This document shows positions 1 through 7,293 of a stretch of DNA of 23,854 nt, piece by piece. Source of the DNA: an uncultured Prevotella sp. (GTDB taxonomy: Bacteria; Bacteroidota; Bacteroidia; Bacteroidales; Bacteroidaceae); NCBI GenBank assembly GCA_900772835.1, contig CAAGSA010000102.1, positions 1 to 23,854 of the forward strand. Reading direction: 5' to 3'. The notes beneath the pieces are model-generated. The model searched no databases, was not told the DNA's origin, and worked only from the letters and a program-made list of their open reading frames with translations. Each line of letters begins with the position of its first letter. The stretch's first letter is position 1. The position numbers and the translations under genes are program-made.

Positions 1-337
1 AATTTTTATATTATTATTTTGTTATTGTCGAATTGTTTTGATACAGTCTCAGCTATAAGACCATTTTGGGCTGCAAAGGTAAGAACTTTTTTTTATATTA
101 CCTAATAAATAGGATTTCACGAGTTGTTTTACACTTATAATTTTACACTATATGCAGTTTATTAACTGTCTATAACATTAAAATCACATTAATACAATAT
201 TCCAATGCGTTTTCAGAGAGCGAGAGAAATAAAATATTATTACACAAATACAGCCACCCAAGGCAGCGAATGTCAGATAATATTATATGTATATATATAA
301 TAAGGTGAAACTACACGGCAAAAAAGCCATATATTAC
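1..337. other. AT-rich intergenic region at left edge
   Basis: No credible coding sequence is seen on either strand. The stretch is strongly AT-rich and ends in the promoter of the first gene. On the minus strand a CAAAGGTA at 74-81 reads as TACCTTTG, a match to the Bacteroidetes -7 element. It could drive a gene lying beyond the left edge, but no good -33 partner is visible. Confidence 0.6.
74..81 (-). promoter_or_regulatory. Possible -7 box of a leftward promoter
   Basis: The minus strand reads TACCTTTG, matching the Bacteroidetes consensus TAnnTTTG, and is followed by GCA as in several other promoters here. I found no TTG/TTTG about 20 bp upstream on that strand, and the gene it would serve is outside the window, so this is tentative. 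Confidence 0.3.
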
Positions 338-368
338 TTGCAACTGTCCGGGGTTTCCACTATATTTG
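338..368 (+). promoter_or_regulatory. Promoter of the YiiX-like lipoprotein gene
   Basis: A TTG (338-340) is followed after 20 bp by TATATTTG (361-368), the Bacteroidetes sigma-ABfr arrangement. The -7 box ends only 7 bp before the ATG at 376, so transcription would begin at or almost at the start codon. Confidence 0.7.
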
Positions 369-375
369 CAACGAA

Positions 376-999
376 ATGAGAATAAGAGCAAACATAACCG
401 CTACCTCGGTCATAGCAGCACTCAGCATCATTGCAGGATGCACGGACAACAAACGCCCGGGATGCATTATGCCGGACGAAACGGTCGTGAAACCTGGCGA
501 CGTGGCATTCAGAAAAGGAACGGGAGTGGCAAGCCATGCCGTTACCCTCGCCGATGAAGACGCCGACTATTCGCACTGCGGCATCGTTGTAACGTGCGGA
601 GGAAAGGCAATGGTCGTGCATGCCGTACCGGACGAGCCGGATTTCGATGGCGACAAAGACCGCGTGAAGATGGAACCCGTTTCCGAATTCTTCTCAACAA
701 TAAAGGCGTCCAAAGGCTGCATCATGAGGTTCACCAACAGTACTACCGCCAACCGGAGTGCCACGGCGGCAATGGAAACATACCTGCGCGGGACGCTCTT
801 CGACCACGACTACGACGACAAGGACACGACAAAGCTGTACTGCAGCGAACTCGTGGAGCACGTCTACCGCAAGAACGGCGTGGCACTTTCCGGCGGCAGC
901 CGCCACGACATAAACCTGCCCGGCCTCAAGTTCAGACACGTCATCTTCCCGTCAGATTTCCTCAAATCAGGCAAACTCGCCCATGTATGCTCATTCTGA
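376..999 (+). CDS. YiiX/YebB-like permuted papain-fold lipoprotein (predicted cysteine hydrolase)
   Basis: A 207-residue predicted lipoprotein. The N-terminus is basic, then hydrophobic, and ends in a lipobox (IAGC, Cys22), so export and lipid anchoring are expected. The mature part has the landmarks of the YiiX/YebB family, which are circularly permuted NlpC/P60-like (papain-fold) enzymes: a GDVAFRKG stretch near residue 41, a YSHCGIV motif with candidate catalytic His67, and a YCSELV motif with candidate nucleophile Cys156. Family members are thought to be amidases or hydrolases acting on peptides, peptidoglycan or lipids; the substrate here is unknown. The start is fixed by the signal peptide, since the next in-frame Met is past the lipobox. 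The promoter -7 box lies only 7 bp upstream. A DUF4878 lipoprotein follows 36 bp downstream, probably in the same operon. Confidence 0.85.
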   Translation: MRIRANITATSVIAALSIIAGCTDNKRPGCIMPDETVVKPGDVAFRKGTGVASHAVTLADEDADYSHCGIVVTCGGKAMVVHAVPDEPDFDGDKDRVKMEPVSEFFSTIKASKGCIMRFTNSTTANRSATAAMETYLRGTLFDHDYDDKDTTKLYCSELVEHVYRKNGVALSGGSRHDINLPGLKFRHVIFPSDFLKSGKLAHVCSF

Positions 1000-1035
1000 A
1001 GCGACTCAACCATTACTAACTAAATAAAAAAGATT

Positions 1036-1446
1036 ATGAAAAAACTTTGCATTATCCTGGGTGTAGTAATCATCGCCCTGCTCACTACAGCCTGCGGCAG
1101 CAACACGCCGAAGAGTGTTGCGGAGAAATCCGTAAAATGCCTTATCGACGAAGACTACGAAGGCTACGTCGACCTCGTATACCTTGACATGGAAAGCGGA
1201 AATGACCAGCAGACAGAAAACGACAAGAAAGCACTTGCCGGACTTCTCAAAGAGAAAGCAAGCAGGGAATACGAAAAGCACAAAGGCATAGAATCGTTCG
1301 AAACTCTCGGCGAAGAAATCTCCGAAGACGGCAAGACAGCAATCGTGAAGATGAAACTGGCCTACGGTAACGGAACATCCGATGAGAACGACATCAAGCT
1401 GCGCAAGGACAAGGACGACAACTGGAAAATAGACATCGGGAAATAA
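1036..1446 (+). CDS. DUF4878 family lipoprotein
   Basis: A 136-residue small lipoprotein with signal peptide and lipobox TTAC (Cys20). The mature region is charged and resembles DUF4878, a small cystatin/NTF2-like fold common in Bacteroidetes lipoproteins: an N-terminal helix around SVAEKSVKCLIDEDYEGYV, a Lys/Glu-rich middle, and a C-terminal strand pair ending in a WKIDIG motif. No catalytic residues are evident, and the function of the family is unknown. It starts 36 bp after the YiiX-like gene with no promoter between them, so co-transcription is likely. A strong hairpin follows at 1525-1570. Confidence 0.8.
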   Translation: MKKLCIILGVVIIALLTTACGSNTPKSVAEKSVKCLIDEDYEGYVDLVYLDMESGNDQQTENDKKALAGLLKEKASREYEKHKGIESFETLGEEISEDGKTAIVKMKLAYGNGTSDENDIKLRKDKDDNWKIDIGK

Positions 1447-1524
1447 AGCCCCACCATATTGCCAAGAGTCCGGAGAAATAATCCGACGAACATTTGAACG
1501 TTTTGAAAGACAAAAAGAAAAACG

Positions 1525-1573
1525 CCCCGTATGGCACCGCCGCAATCCGACAAAGGCGCGCCATACGGGGTTT
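1525..1573. terminator. Strong hairpin terminator after the lipoprotein pair
   Basis: The 11-bp arms CCCCGTATGGC (1525-1535) and GCCATACGGGG (1560-1570) are perfect complements. On the plus strand the stem is followed only by TTTC; on the minus strand by CGTTTTTC. It can therefore act in both directions and may work better leftward, although no minus-strand gene is visible to its right. Confidence 0.7.
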
Positions 1574-1795
1574 CAACATCCGCGAAAGCCAGACAGCACA
1601 ACGTTGGCACCACCGGTACCAAGCCGTATCACACTGAGTAACAAATACATACACCATAGAATCAACGAAACAGCGTATGCATAACGGAAACACAACATAA
1701 TTCATCTCTCCATACATCCGCACAAGACACAAAGAACACCGAAGGCACGAGCAAGTGTAAGCAAAGCACTTTCAGTCGTTAAAATCTGCAAATAA
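1574..1795. other. Intergenic stretch before the tRNA promoter
   Basis: Part of a 393-bp gap between the DUF4878 gene and tRNA-Gly. Apart from the terminator at 1525-1573 and the promoter at 1797-1828, I see no convincing gene, repeat or structured RNA. Confidence 0.5.
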
Positions 1796-1796
1796 T

Positions 1797-1828
1797 TTTG
1801 GGCATTCGGATAAATACAGTTATATTTG
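1797..1828 (+). promoter_or_regulatory. Promoter of the tRNA-Gly/tRNA-Leu unit
   Basis: TTTG (1797-1800) and TATATTTG (1821-1828) are separated by 20 bp, a near-ideal Bacteroidetes promoter. The first tRNA begins 11 bp after the -7 box. Confidence 0.8.
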
Positions 1829-1839
1829 CACTGGTTTTT

Positions 1840-1912
1840 GCGGAAATAGCTCAGTTGGTAGAGCACAACCTTGCCAAGGTTGGGGTCGCGGGTCCGAGTC
1901 CCGTTTTCCGCT
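1840..1912 (+). tRNA. tRNA-Gly (anticodon GCC)
   Basis: The full cloverleaf folds by hand. Acceptor GCGGAAA pairs with TTTCCGC (1905-1911), discriminator T1912. The D stem is GCTC/GAGC. Anticodon stem CAACC/GGTTG carries loop TTGCCAA with anticodon GCC at 1873-1875. The T stem is 1888-1892 with 1900-1904, one G-T pair. The 3' CCA is not encoded. Confidence 0.97.
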
Positions 1913-1920
1913 CAGATGAT

Positions 1921-2006
1921 GCCGCAATGGTGGAATTGGTAGACACGAGGGACTTAAAATCCCTTGGCCAGTGATGGTCGTGCGGGTTCGAGTCCCGCTC
2001 GCGGCA
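1921..2006 (+). tRNA. tRNA-Leu (anticodon TAA)
   Basis: A class II tRNA with a long variable arm. Anticodon stem AGGGA/TCCCT has loop CTTAAAA with anticodon TAA at 1955-1957. T stem is GCGGG/CCCGC. Acceptor GCCGCAA pairs with TCGCGGC (1999-2005) except for an A-C mismatch at the sixth pair. Discriminator A2006; CCA is not encoded. It lies 8 bp after tRNA-Gly and shares its promoter. Confidence 0.96.
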
Positions 2007-2012
2007 CATTTT

Positions 2013-2028
2013 TATAGCCCCAGCTATA
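2013..2028 (+). other. Small hairpin between tRNA-Leu and the lipoprotein gene
   Basis: TATAGC (2013-2018) and GCTATA (2023-2028) form a 6-bp stem with a 4-base loop, without a following T-run. It may be a processing site or weak attenuator between the tRNAs and the downstream gene. It is too weak to call a terminator. Confidence 0.3.
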
Positions 2029-2067
2029 CAAATTTATGATAGAACACAATAAAACCCTTTATTTAAT

Positions 2068-3744
2068 ATGCAAAAGAAAGTAGTCTTATTTCTCTCAGCA
2101 GCAGCGCTTATCGCACTGTCATCGTGCTCCAAGTTGGGAGCCCTCTCTGCTGACAATTTCAATGTAGTTCCAAACCCGCTCGAATCGGAGGCAAGCAAGG
2201 TGCCTGCTACCATCAACGGAAAGTTCCCCGAGAAATACATGAAGAAGAAGGCAGTTGTCACTGTCACTCCTGAGCTGCGCTACGGCGACGGACAGGTGGC
2301 AAAAGGCACACCTGCAACATTCCAGGGCGAAAAGGTTGCCGGAAACAACCAGACAATCCAGTACAAGGTTGGCGGAAACTATACGATGAAGACAAGCTTC
2401 AACTATGTTCCGGAGATGCAGAAGAGCGACCTCTACCTCACTTTCGACGCTTATCTGGGCAAGAAAAAGGTAGACGTGCCTGAAGTGAAGGTGGCAACAG
2501 GTGTGGTTTCCACATCAGAGCTCTACAAGAAGACACTTGCCGGCGACGGCGCATGCATCGCACAGGATGCCTACCAGCGCGTGAACGCCCAGAAGCAGGA
2601 AGCACGCGTGAAGTTCCTCATCAATCAGGCAAACCTGCGCAAGAGCGAGATGAAGAACAACTCCGTGAAGGAGTTCGTCGAGATGCTGAAGAAAATCAAT
2701 GCCGACAAGGAAGGTCTGAACATCAAGAACGTAGAGGTATTGGCATACGCATCACCTGACGGCGGCGTATCATTCAACGACAAGCTGGCAAGCAAGCGTC
2801 AGGACGTTTCTGAGAAATACGTAAAGAACACTCTGAAGAACACCAAGGTAAGCACCGACGTTACCGCACAGTATACTGCACAGGACTGGGACGGATTCCA
2901 GGAACTGGTGGCAGCATCCAACCTGCAGGACAAGGATGTTATCCTCCGCGTTCTCTCAATGTACCAGGATCCGCAGGAGCGCGAGACACAGATCCGCAAC
3001 ATGTCTGCCGGCTTCCGCGAGCTTGCCGACGGCATTCTGCCTGAGCTCCGCCGCTCACGCATGATCATCAACTACGAGACAATCGGCCGCAGCGACGAGC
3101 AGATCAAGCAGCAGTACAAGGATGACGCAAGCAAGCTGAGCGTAGACGAGATTCTCTACAATGCAGCTCTTGAGGATAACGCAAATGCCAAGGAAGATAT
3201 CTACAAGAAGGCAGCAGAGCTGTATCCTAACGACAGCCGCGCATTCAACAACATCGCAGCTCTGGAGTTCGCAAAGGGCAACAACGAGGCTGCACAGGAG
3301 TATCTGAACAAGGCTCTCGCCATCAACGGCAACACCGCAGAGGCAAACGCCAACAAAGGACTTCTGGCACTGCTGAACGGCAACACCGCAGAGGCTCAGA
3401 ACTACATCGCCAAAGCTAACGGTGCCCACAACCTGAACCAGGCAATGGGTGCGCTGAATATCGCCAACGGCAAGTATGCTCAGGCTGAAGAGGCTCTGAA
3501 GGGTCAGAACAACAACACTGCAGCCTTGGCTCAGATTCTGAACAAGAACTACGCTGGCGCGCTCAATACTCTGAACAACGTGAAGAACAAGAACGGCATG
3601 ACCGACTATCTTCTTGCTGTAGTAAACGCCCGCCAGGGCAACAGCAGCGCTGCATCTTCATATCTGCAGAGCGCACTGAAGAAGGACCCGAGCCTGGCAC
3701 AGTATGCTGCCAACGACCTCGAGTTCGCTAACGTTAGCAAATAA
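2068..3744 (+). CDS. OmpA-like/TPR lipoprotein
   Basis: A 558-residue protein with a signal peptide and lipobox (LSSC, Cys20), so probably anchored in the envelope. Residues about 30-180 are beta-rich and unrecognised. Residues about 215-265 resemble the peptidoglycan-binding OmpA C-terminal module: a VEVLAYASPDGG strand-turn, then N-D-K-L-A-S-K-R-Q-D-V spacing as in the family N-x-x-L-S-x-x-R-A-x-x-V. From about residue 360 to 545 the sequence becomes tetratricopeptide-like, with repeated FNNIAALEFAKGNNEAAQEY and GNTAEAQNYIAKA patterns. Such proteins are common in Bacteroidetes and are thought to link outer membrane and peptidoglycan; the precise role is unknown. No -7 box lies in the 61-bp gap after tRNA-Leu, so it may be read from the tRNA promoter. 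A clear terminator follows. Confidence 0.85.
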   Translation: MQKKVVLFLSAAALIALSSCSKLGALSADNFNVVPNPLESEASKVPATINGKFPEKYMKKKAVVTVTPELRYGDGQVAKGTPATFQGEKVAGNNQTIQYKVGGNYTMKTSFNYVPEMQKSDLYLTFDAYLGKKKVDVPEVKVATGVVSTSELYKKTLAGDGACIAQDAYQRVNAQKQEARVKFLINQANLRKSEMKNNSVKEFVEMLKKINADKEGLNIKNVEVLAYASPDGGVSFNDKLASKRQDVSEKYVKNTLKNTKVSTDVTAQYTAQDWDGFQELVAASNLQDKDVILRVLSMYQDPQERETQIRNMSAGFRELADGILPELRRSRMIINYETIGRSDEQIKQQYKDDASKLSVDEILYNAALEDNANAKEDIYKKAAELYPNDSRAFNNIAALEFAKGNNEAAQEYLNKALAINGNTAEANANKGLLALLNGNTAEAQNYIAKANGAHNLNQAMGALNIANGKYAQAEEALKGQNNNTAALAQILNKNYAGALNTLNNVKNKNGMTDYLLAVVNARQGNSSAASSYLQSALKKDPSLAQYAANDLEFANVSK

Positions 3745-3779
3745 ATTTATCCATACTTTTACATTTTAATTTTTTAATC

Positions 3780-3821
3780 GGGGTTGCATCAGAAAGAATC
3801 TTTTTGGTGCATCCCCTTTTT
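3780..3821 (+). terminator. Rho-independent terminator after the OmpA/TPR gene
   Basis: GGGGTTGCATC (3780-3790) pairs with GGTGCATCCCC (3806-3816) with one T-T mismatch and one G-T pair, followed by five T residues (3817-3821). Confidence 0.85.
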
Positions 3822-3865
3822 GTTTTACGGTAACACATACCAAACAAAACAACACATACCGCCCC

Positions 3866-4861
3866 ATGAAGCAAGTTATGATATTTCTCGCCCTTGTACT
3901 GACAATAGTATCATGCGGAACAAGAAAAGGCTATTTCTCCATAGAAGGCAGATTCCTGAACCTGAACCAGGGCGAGCTCTATGTATACAGCACCGACGGT
4001 GTTATCAACGGCATCGACACGATAAAGGTGAACGGAGGAAGATTCGCGCTCGAACTGCCGTGCACAAAAGACGGCACACTGATAATCGTGTTCCCCAACT
4101 ACTCCGAGCAACCCATATTTGCCGAATCGGGCAAAAGCGTTGATATAAAGGCGGATGCGTCGCACCTGAAGCAGATGAAAGTGACCGGCACCGACGACAA
4201 CGAGCTTATGACCGAATTCCGCCTTGCCACGGCATCATCATCACCACCCGATGTAGTGCGCACGGCGGAGAACTTCATCATCGACAATCCCAAGTCGCCT
4301 GTGGCGGTATATCTGCTGCGCAAGTATTTCATCAGCACCGCATGGACGCAGACCCCGGCAAAGGCACACCAGCTGCTCAGCGCCGTGAAGGAAGCACAGC
4401 CGAAGAACGGCAGCGTGGCGCGTATGGAGAAAGACCTGAACATCCTCGCAGCGGCAGCCGCCGGCAACCGTCTGCAACCTTTCACGGCAACCGATACCGA
4501 AGGCAGAAGCGTTTCGGCAGCGATGTTCCGCGGAAAGACCGCCGTGATATGCGCCTGGGCATCGTGGAGCAGCGAGAGCTGCAATATGATGAGAGAAATC
4601 AGCGAGCGCGCAGAGGCATCGGGCGGAAATACCATAGCCCTCGGCATAAGCCTTGATGCCGACAAGGGCAACTGCAAGAAAGCAGTACAGCAGTATGGGA
4701 TAAAGGCAGCAAGCGTCTGCGACGGACAGCTCTTCGACAGTCCGCTCCTGCAGAAGCTCGGCATGCACTCCGTTCCCGACGCCATAATCATTGCCCCTGA
4801 CGGGAGAATCAAAGCGCGCGCCATGAGCAAGGAAGACCTCGACAAACATCTCAAGCCCTGA
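3866..4861 (+). CDS. DUF4369/TlpA-like lipoprotein with degenerate thioredoxin active site
   Basis: A 331-residue predicted lipoprotein (lipobox IVSC, Cys17). Residues about 22-110 resemble the DUF4369 beta domain that precedes thioredoxin folds in many Bacteroidetes proteins. Residues about 205-331 are thioredoxin/TlpA-like: FTATDTEGRSVS, then W231-A-S-W234, and later SVPDAIIIAPDGRI with the conserved cis-Pro region. The redox motif that should follow W234 is missing: the CXXC positions read S235-S-E-S238, with a single Cys at 239. Classical disulfide exchange is therefore unlikely; a binding or structural role, or one-Cys chemistry, is possible. It precedes comM by 84 bp on the same strand. 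I see no -7 box in the 44 bp between the upstream terminator and the ATG. Confidence 0.8.
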   Translation: MKQVMIFLALVLTIVSCGTRKGYFSIEGRFLNLNQGELYVYSTDGVINGIDTIKVNGGRFALELPCTKDGTLIIVFPNYSEQPIFAESGKSVDIKADASHLKQMKVTGTDDNELMTEFRLATASSSPPDVVRTAENFIIDNPKSPVAVYLLRKYFISTAWTQTPAKAHQLLSAVKEAQPKNGSVARMEKDLNILAAAAAGNRLQPFTATDTEGRSVSAAMFRGKTAVICAWASWSSESCNMMREISERAEASGGNTIALGISLDADKGNCKKAVQQYGIKAASVCDGQLFDSPLLQKLGMHSVPDAIIIAPDGRIKARAMSKEDLDKHLKP

Positions 4862-4945
4862 ACGACAGCAAGCCACGCCCTGCCCCCGCGCAAGGCTGCC
4901 GCGACGCCAACAGCTGATACCCTAACCTTTAAAACCATAAACAAG

Positions 4946-6493
4946 ATGCTTGTAAAGACATACAGTGCCGCCGTGAACGGTCTTGAAGTAACCACAGTCA
5001 CCGTGGAGATAAGCCTGACGAGAGGTGTGCTTTTCCATCTCTCCGGACTTGCCGACGCGGCAGTAAAAGAGAGCCACGACCGCATAGTGGCAGCACTGCT
5101 CAACAACGGCTACAAATTCCCCGTTGCCGACATCACCGTGAATATGGCGCCGGCCGACCTCCGGAAGGAGGGCAGCGGCTACGACCTTCCCATTGCCGTC
5201 GGCATTCTGGCTGCCACAGAAAAAGTTACTGCCGACAACCTCGACAAGTTTATGCTCGTAGGAGAGCTCGGACTCGACGGCAGGCTGCAGCCCGTGCGCG
5301 GTGCGCTGCCCATAGCCATAAGGGCACGCAAGGAACAGTTCAAGGGGCTCATCGTGCCCACACAGAACATCCGCGAGGCAGCCGTGGTGAACAATCTCGA
5401 TGTCTACGGCATGGACAGTCTGTCCGATGTGGTATCCTTCCTCAACGGCACGGCACAGTATGAACCGACAAGAATCGACACGCGCAGGGAATTCTACGAG
5501 CAGCAGTCTGACTACGAACTCGACTTTGCCGATGTGCGCGGACAGGAGAACGTGAAACGCGCCATGGAGGTCGCCGCCGCCGGCGGACACAACCTCATCA
5601 TGATAGGTCCGCCTGGCAGCGGAAAATCAATGATGGCAAAGCGCCTGCCGTCCATCCTGCCACCGCTGTCATTAGGCGAGAGCCTGGAAACCACACAGAT
5701 ACACTCCATTGCAGGCAAACTGAGCAAGGGTATGTCGCTTATCTCGCAGCGCCCCTTCCGCTCGCCGCACCACACCATCTCGCAGGTGGCACTGGTTGGA
5801 GGCGGTCTCAACCCTCAGCCGGGCGAGATTTCGCTTGCCCACAACGGCGTGCTCTTTGCCGACGAGCTGCCGGAATTCAACAAGTCCACGCTCGAAGTGC
5901 TGCGCCAGCCGCTCGAAGATCGCAAGATAACCATCGCCCGTGCAAAATACACTATCGAATATCCATGCTCGTTCATGTTCGTGGCGAGTATGAACCCCTG
6001 CCCGTGCGGCTACTACAACGACCCGACCCACCATTGCGTATGCACGCCAGGACAGATACAGCGCTATATGAACAAAATCAGCGGTCCGCTCCTCGACCGC
6101 ATCGACATACAGGTAGAGATAACGCCCGTACCCTTCAAGGACATCTCCAAAGCGCAGCCCGGCGAACCCAGTTCGGCAATCCGCGAGCGCGTAATCAGAG
6201 CGCGCCACCATCAGGAAGAACGTTTCAAGGATATCCGTGGCGTATACAGCAACGCCCAGATGACGGAGCGCATGATCCACCAGTTTGCCGAACCCGACGA
6301 GGCGGGCATCAACCTTCTGCGCATGGCGATGGAGCGGCTCTCGCTGTCGGCACGCGCCTACAACCGCATTCTGAAGGTAGCACGCACCATTGCCGACCTT
6401 GAAGACAGCCCGACGGTGCAGAGCAACCATCTCGCCGAAGCCATCAGTTACCGCAACCTCGACCGCGGCGACTGGGCCGACCGTAGCCTTTAG
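4946..6493 (+). CDS. comM: ComM/YifB family Mg-chelatase-like AAA+ ATPase
   Basis: A 515-residue protein of the usual YifB/ComM length. The N-terminal domain (about 1-170) has the Lon-protease-like ChlI fold (AVKESHDRIVAAL, GSGYDLPIAVGIL). The AAA+ core has Walker A GPPGSGKS at about 221-228 and Walker B VLFADE at about 303-308. A Cys-rich MNPCPCGY...HHCVC segment near 349-365 and DRIDI near 386 follow. The C-terminal Mg_chelatase_C helical domain fills about 410-505. ComM in Vibrio and Haemophilus is a hexameric helicase that promotes branch migration during integration of transformed DNA. In Bacteroidetes the gene is common, but its role is inferred. The gene ends in a convergent junction with the HU-HIG gene. 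Confidence 0.95.
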   Translation: MLVKTYSAAVNGLEVTTVTVEISLTRGVLFHLSGLADAAVKESHDRIVAALLNNGYKFPVADITVNMAPADLRKEGSGYDLPIAVGILAATEKVTADNLDKFMLVGELGLDGRLQPVRGALPIAIRARKEQFKGLIVPTQNIREAAVVNNLDVYGMDSLSDVVSFLNGTAQYEPTRIDTRREFYEQQSDYELDFADVRGQENVKRAMEVAAAGGHNLIMIGPPGSGKSMMAKRLPSILPPLSLGESLETTQIHSIAGKLSKGMSLISQRPFRSPHHTISQVALVGGGLNPQPGEISLAHNGVLFADELPEFNKSTLEVLRQPLEDRKITIARAKYTIEYPCSFMFVASMNPCPCGYYNDPTHHCVCTPGQIQRYMNKISGPLLDRIDIQVEITPVPFKDISKAQPGEPSSAIRERVIRARHHQEERFKDIRGVYSNAQMTERMIHQFAEPDEAGINLLRMAMERLSLSARAYNRILKVARTIADLEDSPTVQSNHLAEAISYRNLDRGDWADRSL

Positions 6494-6543
6494 GAAAAAG
6501 CCAAAGCCCCGCTGCCCACCACGAACGCAGTGTGCAACGGGGC
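6494..6543 (-). terminator. Terminator for the HU-HIG gene at the convergent junction
   Basis: GCCCCG (6506-6511) pairs with CGGGGC (6538-6543). Read on the minus strand the stem is followed by TTTGGCTTTTT, a T-rich tract, so it serves the minus-strand gene. It sits directly after the comM stop codon and may help stop comM transcripts too. Confidence 0.65.
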
Positions 6544-6562
6544 GTATTGCCTCTCCCGTGCT

Positions 6563-7054
6563 TTATTCCGTCTTGTTCAGCGCGGTCTTCTTCGCATCCA
6601 CAGTCTTCTTGTCTGCCTCAGCGAGCAGAGTGTTGAAATTGCGGTATGACATAGCGGCAGAGAAGGCAGAGCGGCGCAGATTGTTCCTCTTTATGCTCTG
6701 CGATGAGATGAAACGCAATCCGCACCCCTTGATATTCTCGCTCGCGTTGAAATCCTCATACTTGTCGGCAGGCGCCGACTGGATATTCAAGTAGAACACG
6801 CCGAGGTCGCCCAGCTGCACCTTCTTGCTCTGTGCCACGATTTCGAGCAGACAATCGATAAACGACATCATCACTCCCGACACCACTCCTCTCGGGAAAC
6901 CGATATTGTGGTTCGTCATATGGTCGATCATACTCTCGAAGCTCACGGTATCGGTGTGTTTCGCACGTGCATACCATTTCTTGTAGTTCTCATGGTTCTT
7001 GTTCTCGTTCTGCACTACCTGATAATACAATGTTCCGTTATTAACTTTCGACAT
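6563..7054 (-). CDS. HU-HIG family (histone-like) DNA-binding protein
   Basis: A 163-residue protein with the pattern of the Bacteroidetes HU-HIG family (HU domain fused to a longer tail): an N-terminal strand YYQVVQNENK, a helical middle (VSFESMIDHMTNHN, GVVSGVMMSFIDCLLEIVAQSKKVQL), then the HU-like GDLGVFYLNIQS turn, and a basic helical tail rich in Lys and Asn. It probably binds DNA as a dimer in the nucleoid; a role in genome architecture or polysaccharide-locus regulation has been proposed for relatives but is not shown here. A leader of about 120 nt separates it from a candidate -7 box at 7180-7187. Confidence 0.85.
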   Translation of the reverse strand: MSKVNNGTLYYQVVQNENKNHENYKKWYARAKHTDTVSFESMIDHMTNHNIGFPRGVVSGVMMSFIDCLLEIVAQSKKVQLGDLGVFYLNIQSAPADKYEDFNASENIKGCGLRFISSQSIKRNNLRRSAFSAAMSYRNFNTLLAEADKKTVDAKKTALNKTE

Positions 7055-7179
7055 GATAATTAAATTTTAAAAGGTTAATTAATTGTTTTATTACTTTCTT
7101 GCGGTTCCCGACTTCCAGTCCCCAATCCCCGGTGCCGGCATCCGGCGCTTGTGGAACAGTGTGTCTCTGAATCACGATG

Positions 7180-7187
7180 CAAAGTTA
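7180..7187 (-). promoter_or_regulatory. Candidate -7 box for the HU-HIG gene
   Basis: The minus strand reads TAACTTTG, matching TAnnTTTG and followed by GCA as at other promoters here. No clean TTG is found 19-21 bp upstream. The resulting leader of roughly 120 nt contains a GC-rich, partly self-complementary stretch (about 7130-7150). Confidence 0.45.
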
Positions 7188-7293
7188 CAAACCCGCAACC
7201 GGCCGGAATCCTGTTACGTACCGTTATGTACATTTAAGTAAAGTAAAAGGAAGTAATGTAAGCGTTTTTCCTTCCTCAACATACGGGAAAAGG

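Noticed and set aside
1006..1545. 179-codon open frame on the minus strand over the DUF4878 gene
   Set aside because: It is antisense to a clear lipoprotein gene, crosses a terminator hairpin, and its protein is a Phe/Val/Cys-rich sequence with no recognisable features.
3325..3395. 20-base exact repeat (3325-3344 and 3376-3395) inside the OmpA/TPR gene
   Set aside because: It encodes the same NGNTAEA motif in successive TPR units 17 codons apart, so it reflects the protein repeat and not a mobile or regulatory element.
4099..5106. 335-codon minus-strand frame
   Set aside because: It lies antisense across the DUF4369-like gene and the comM start; Ser/Ala/Arg-rich composition is typical of a shadow frame.
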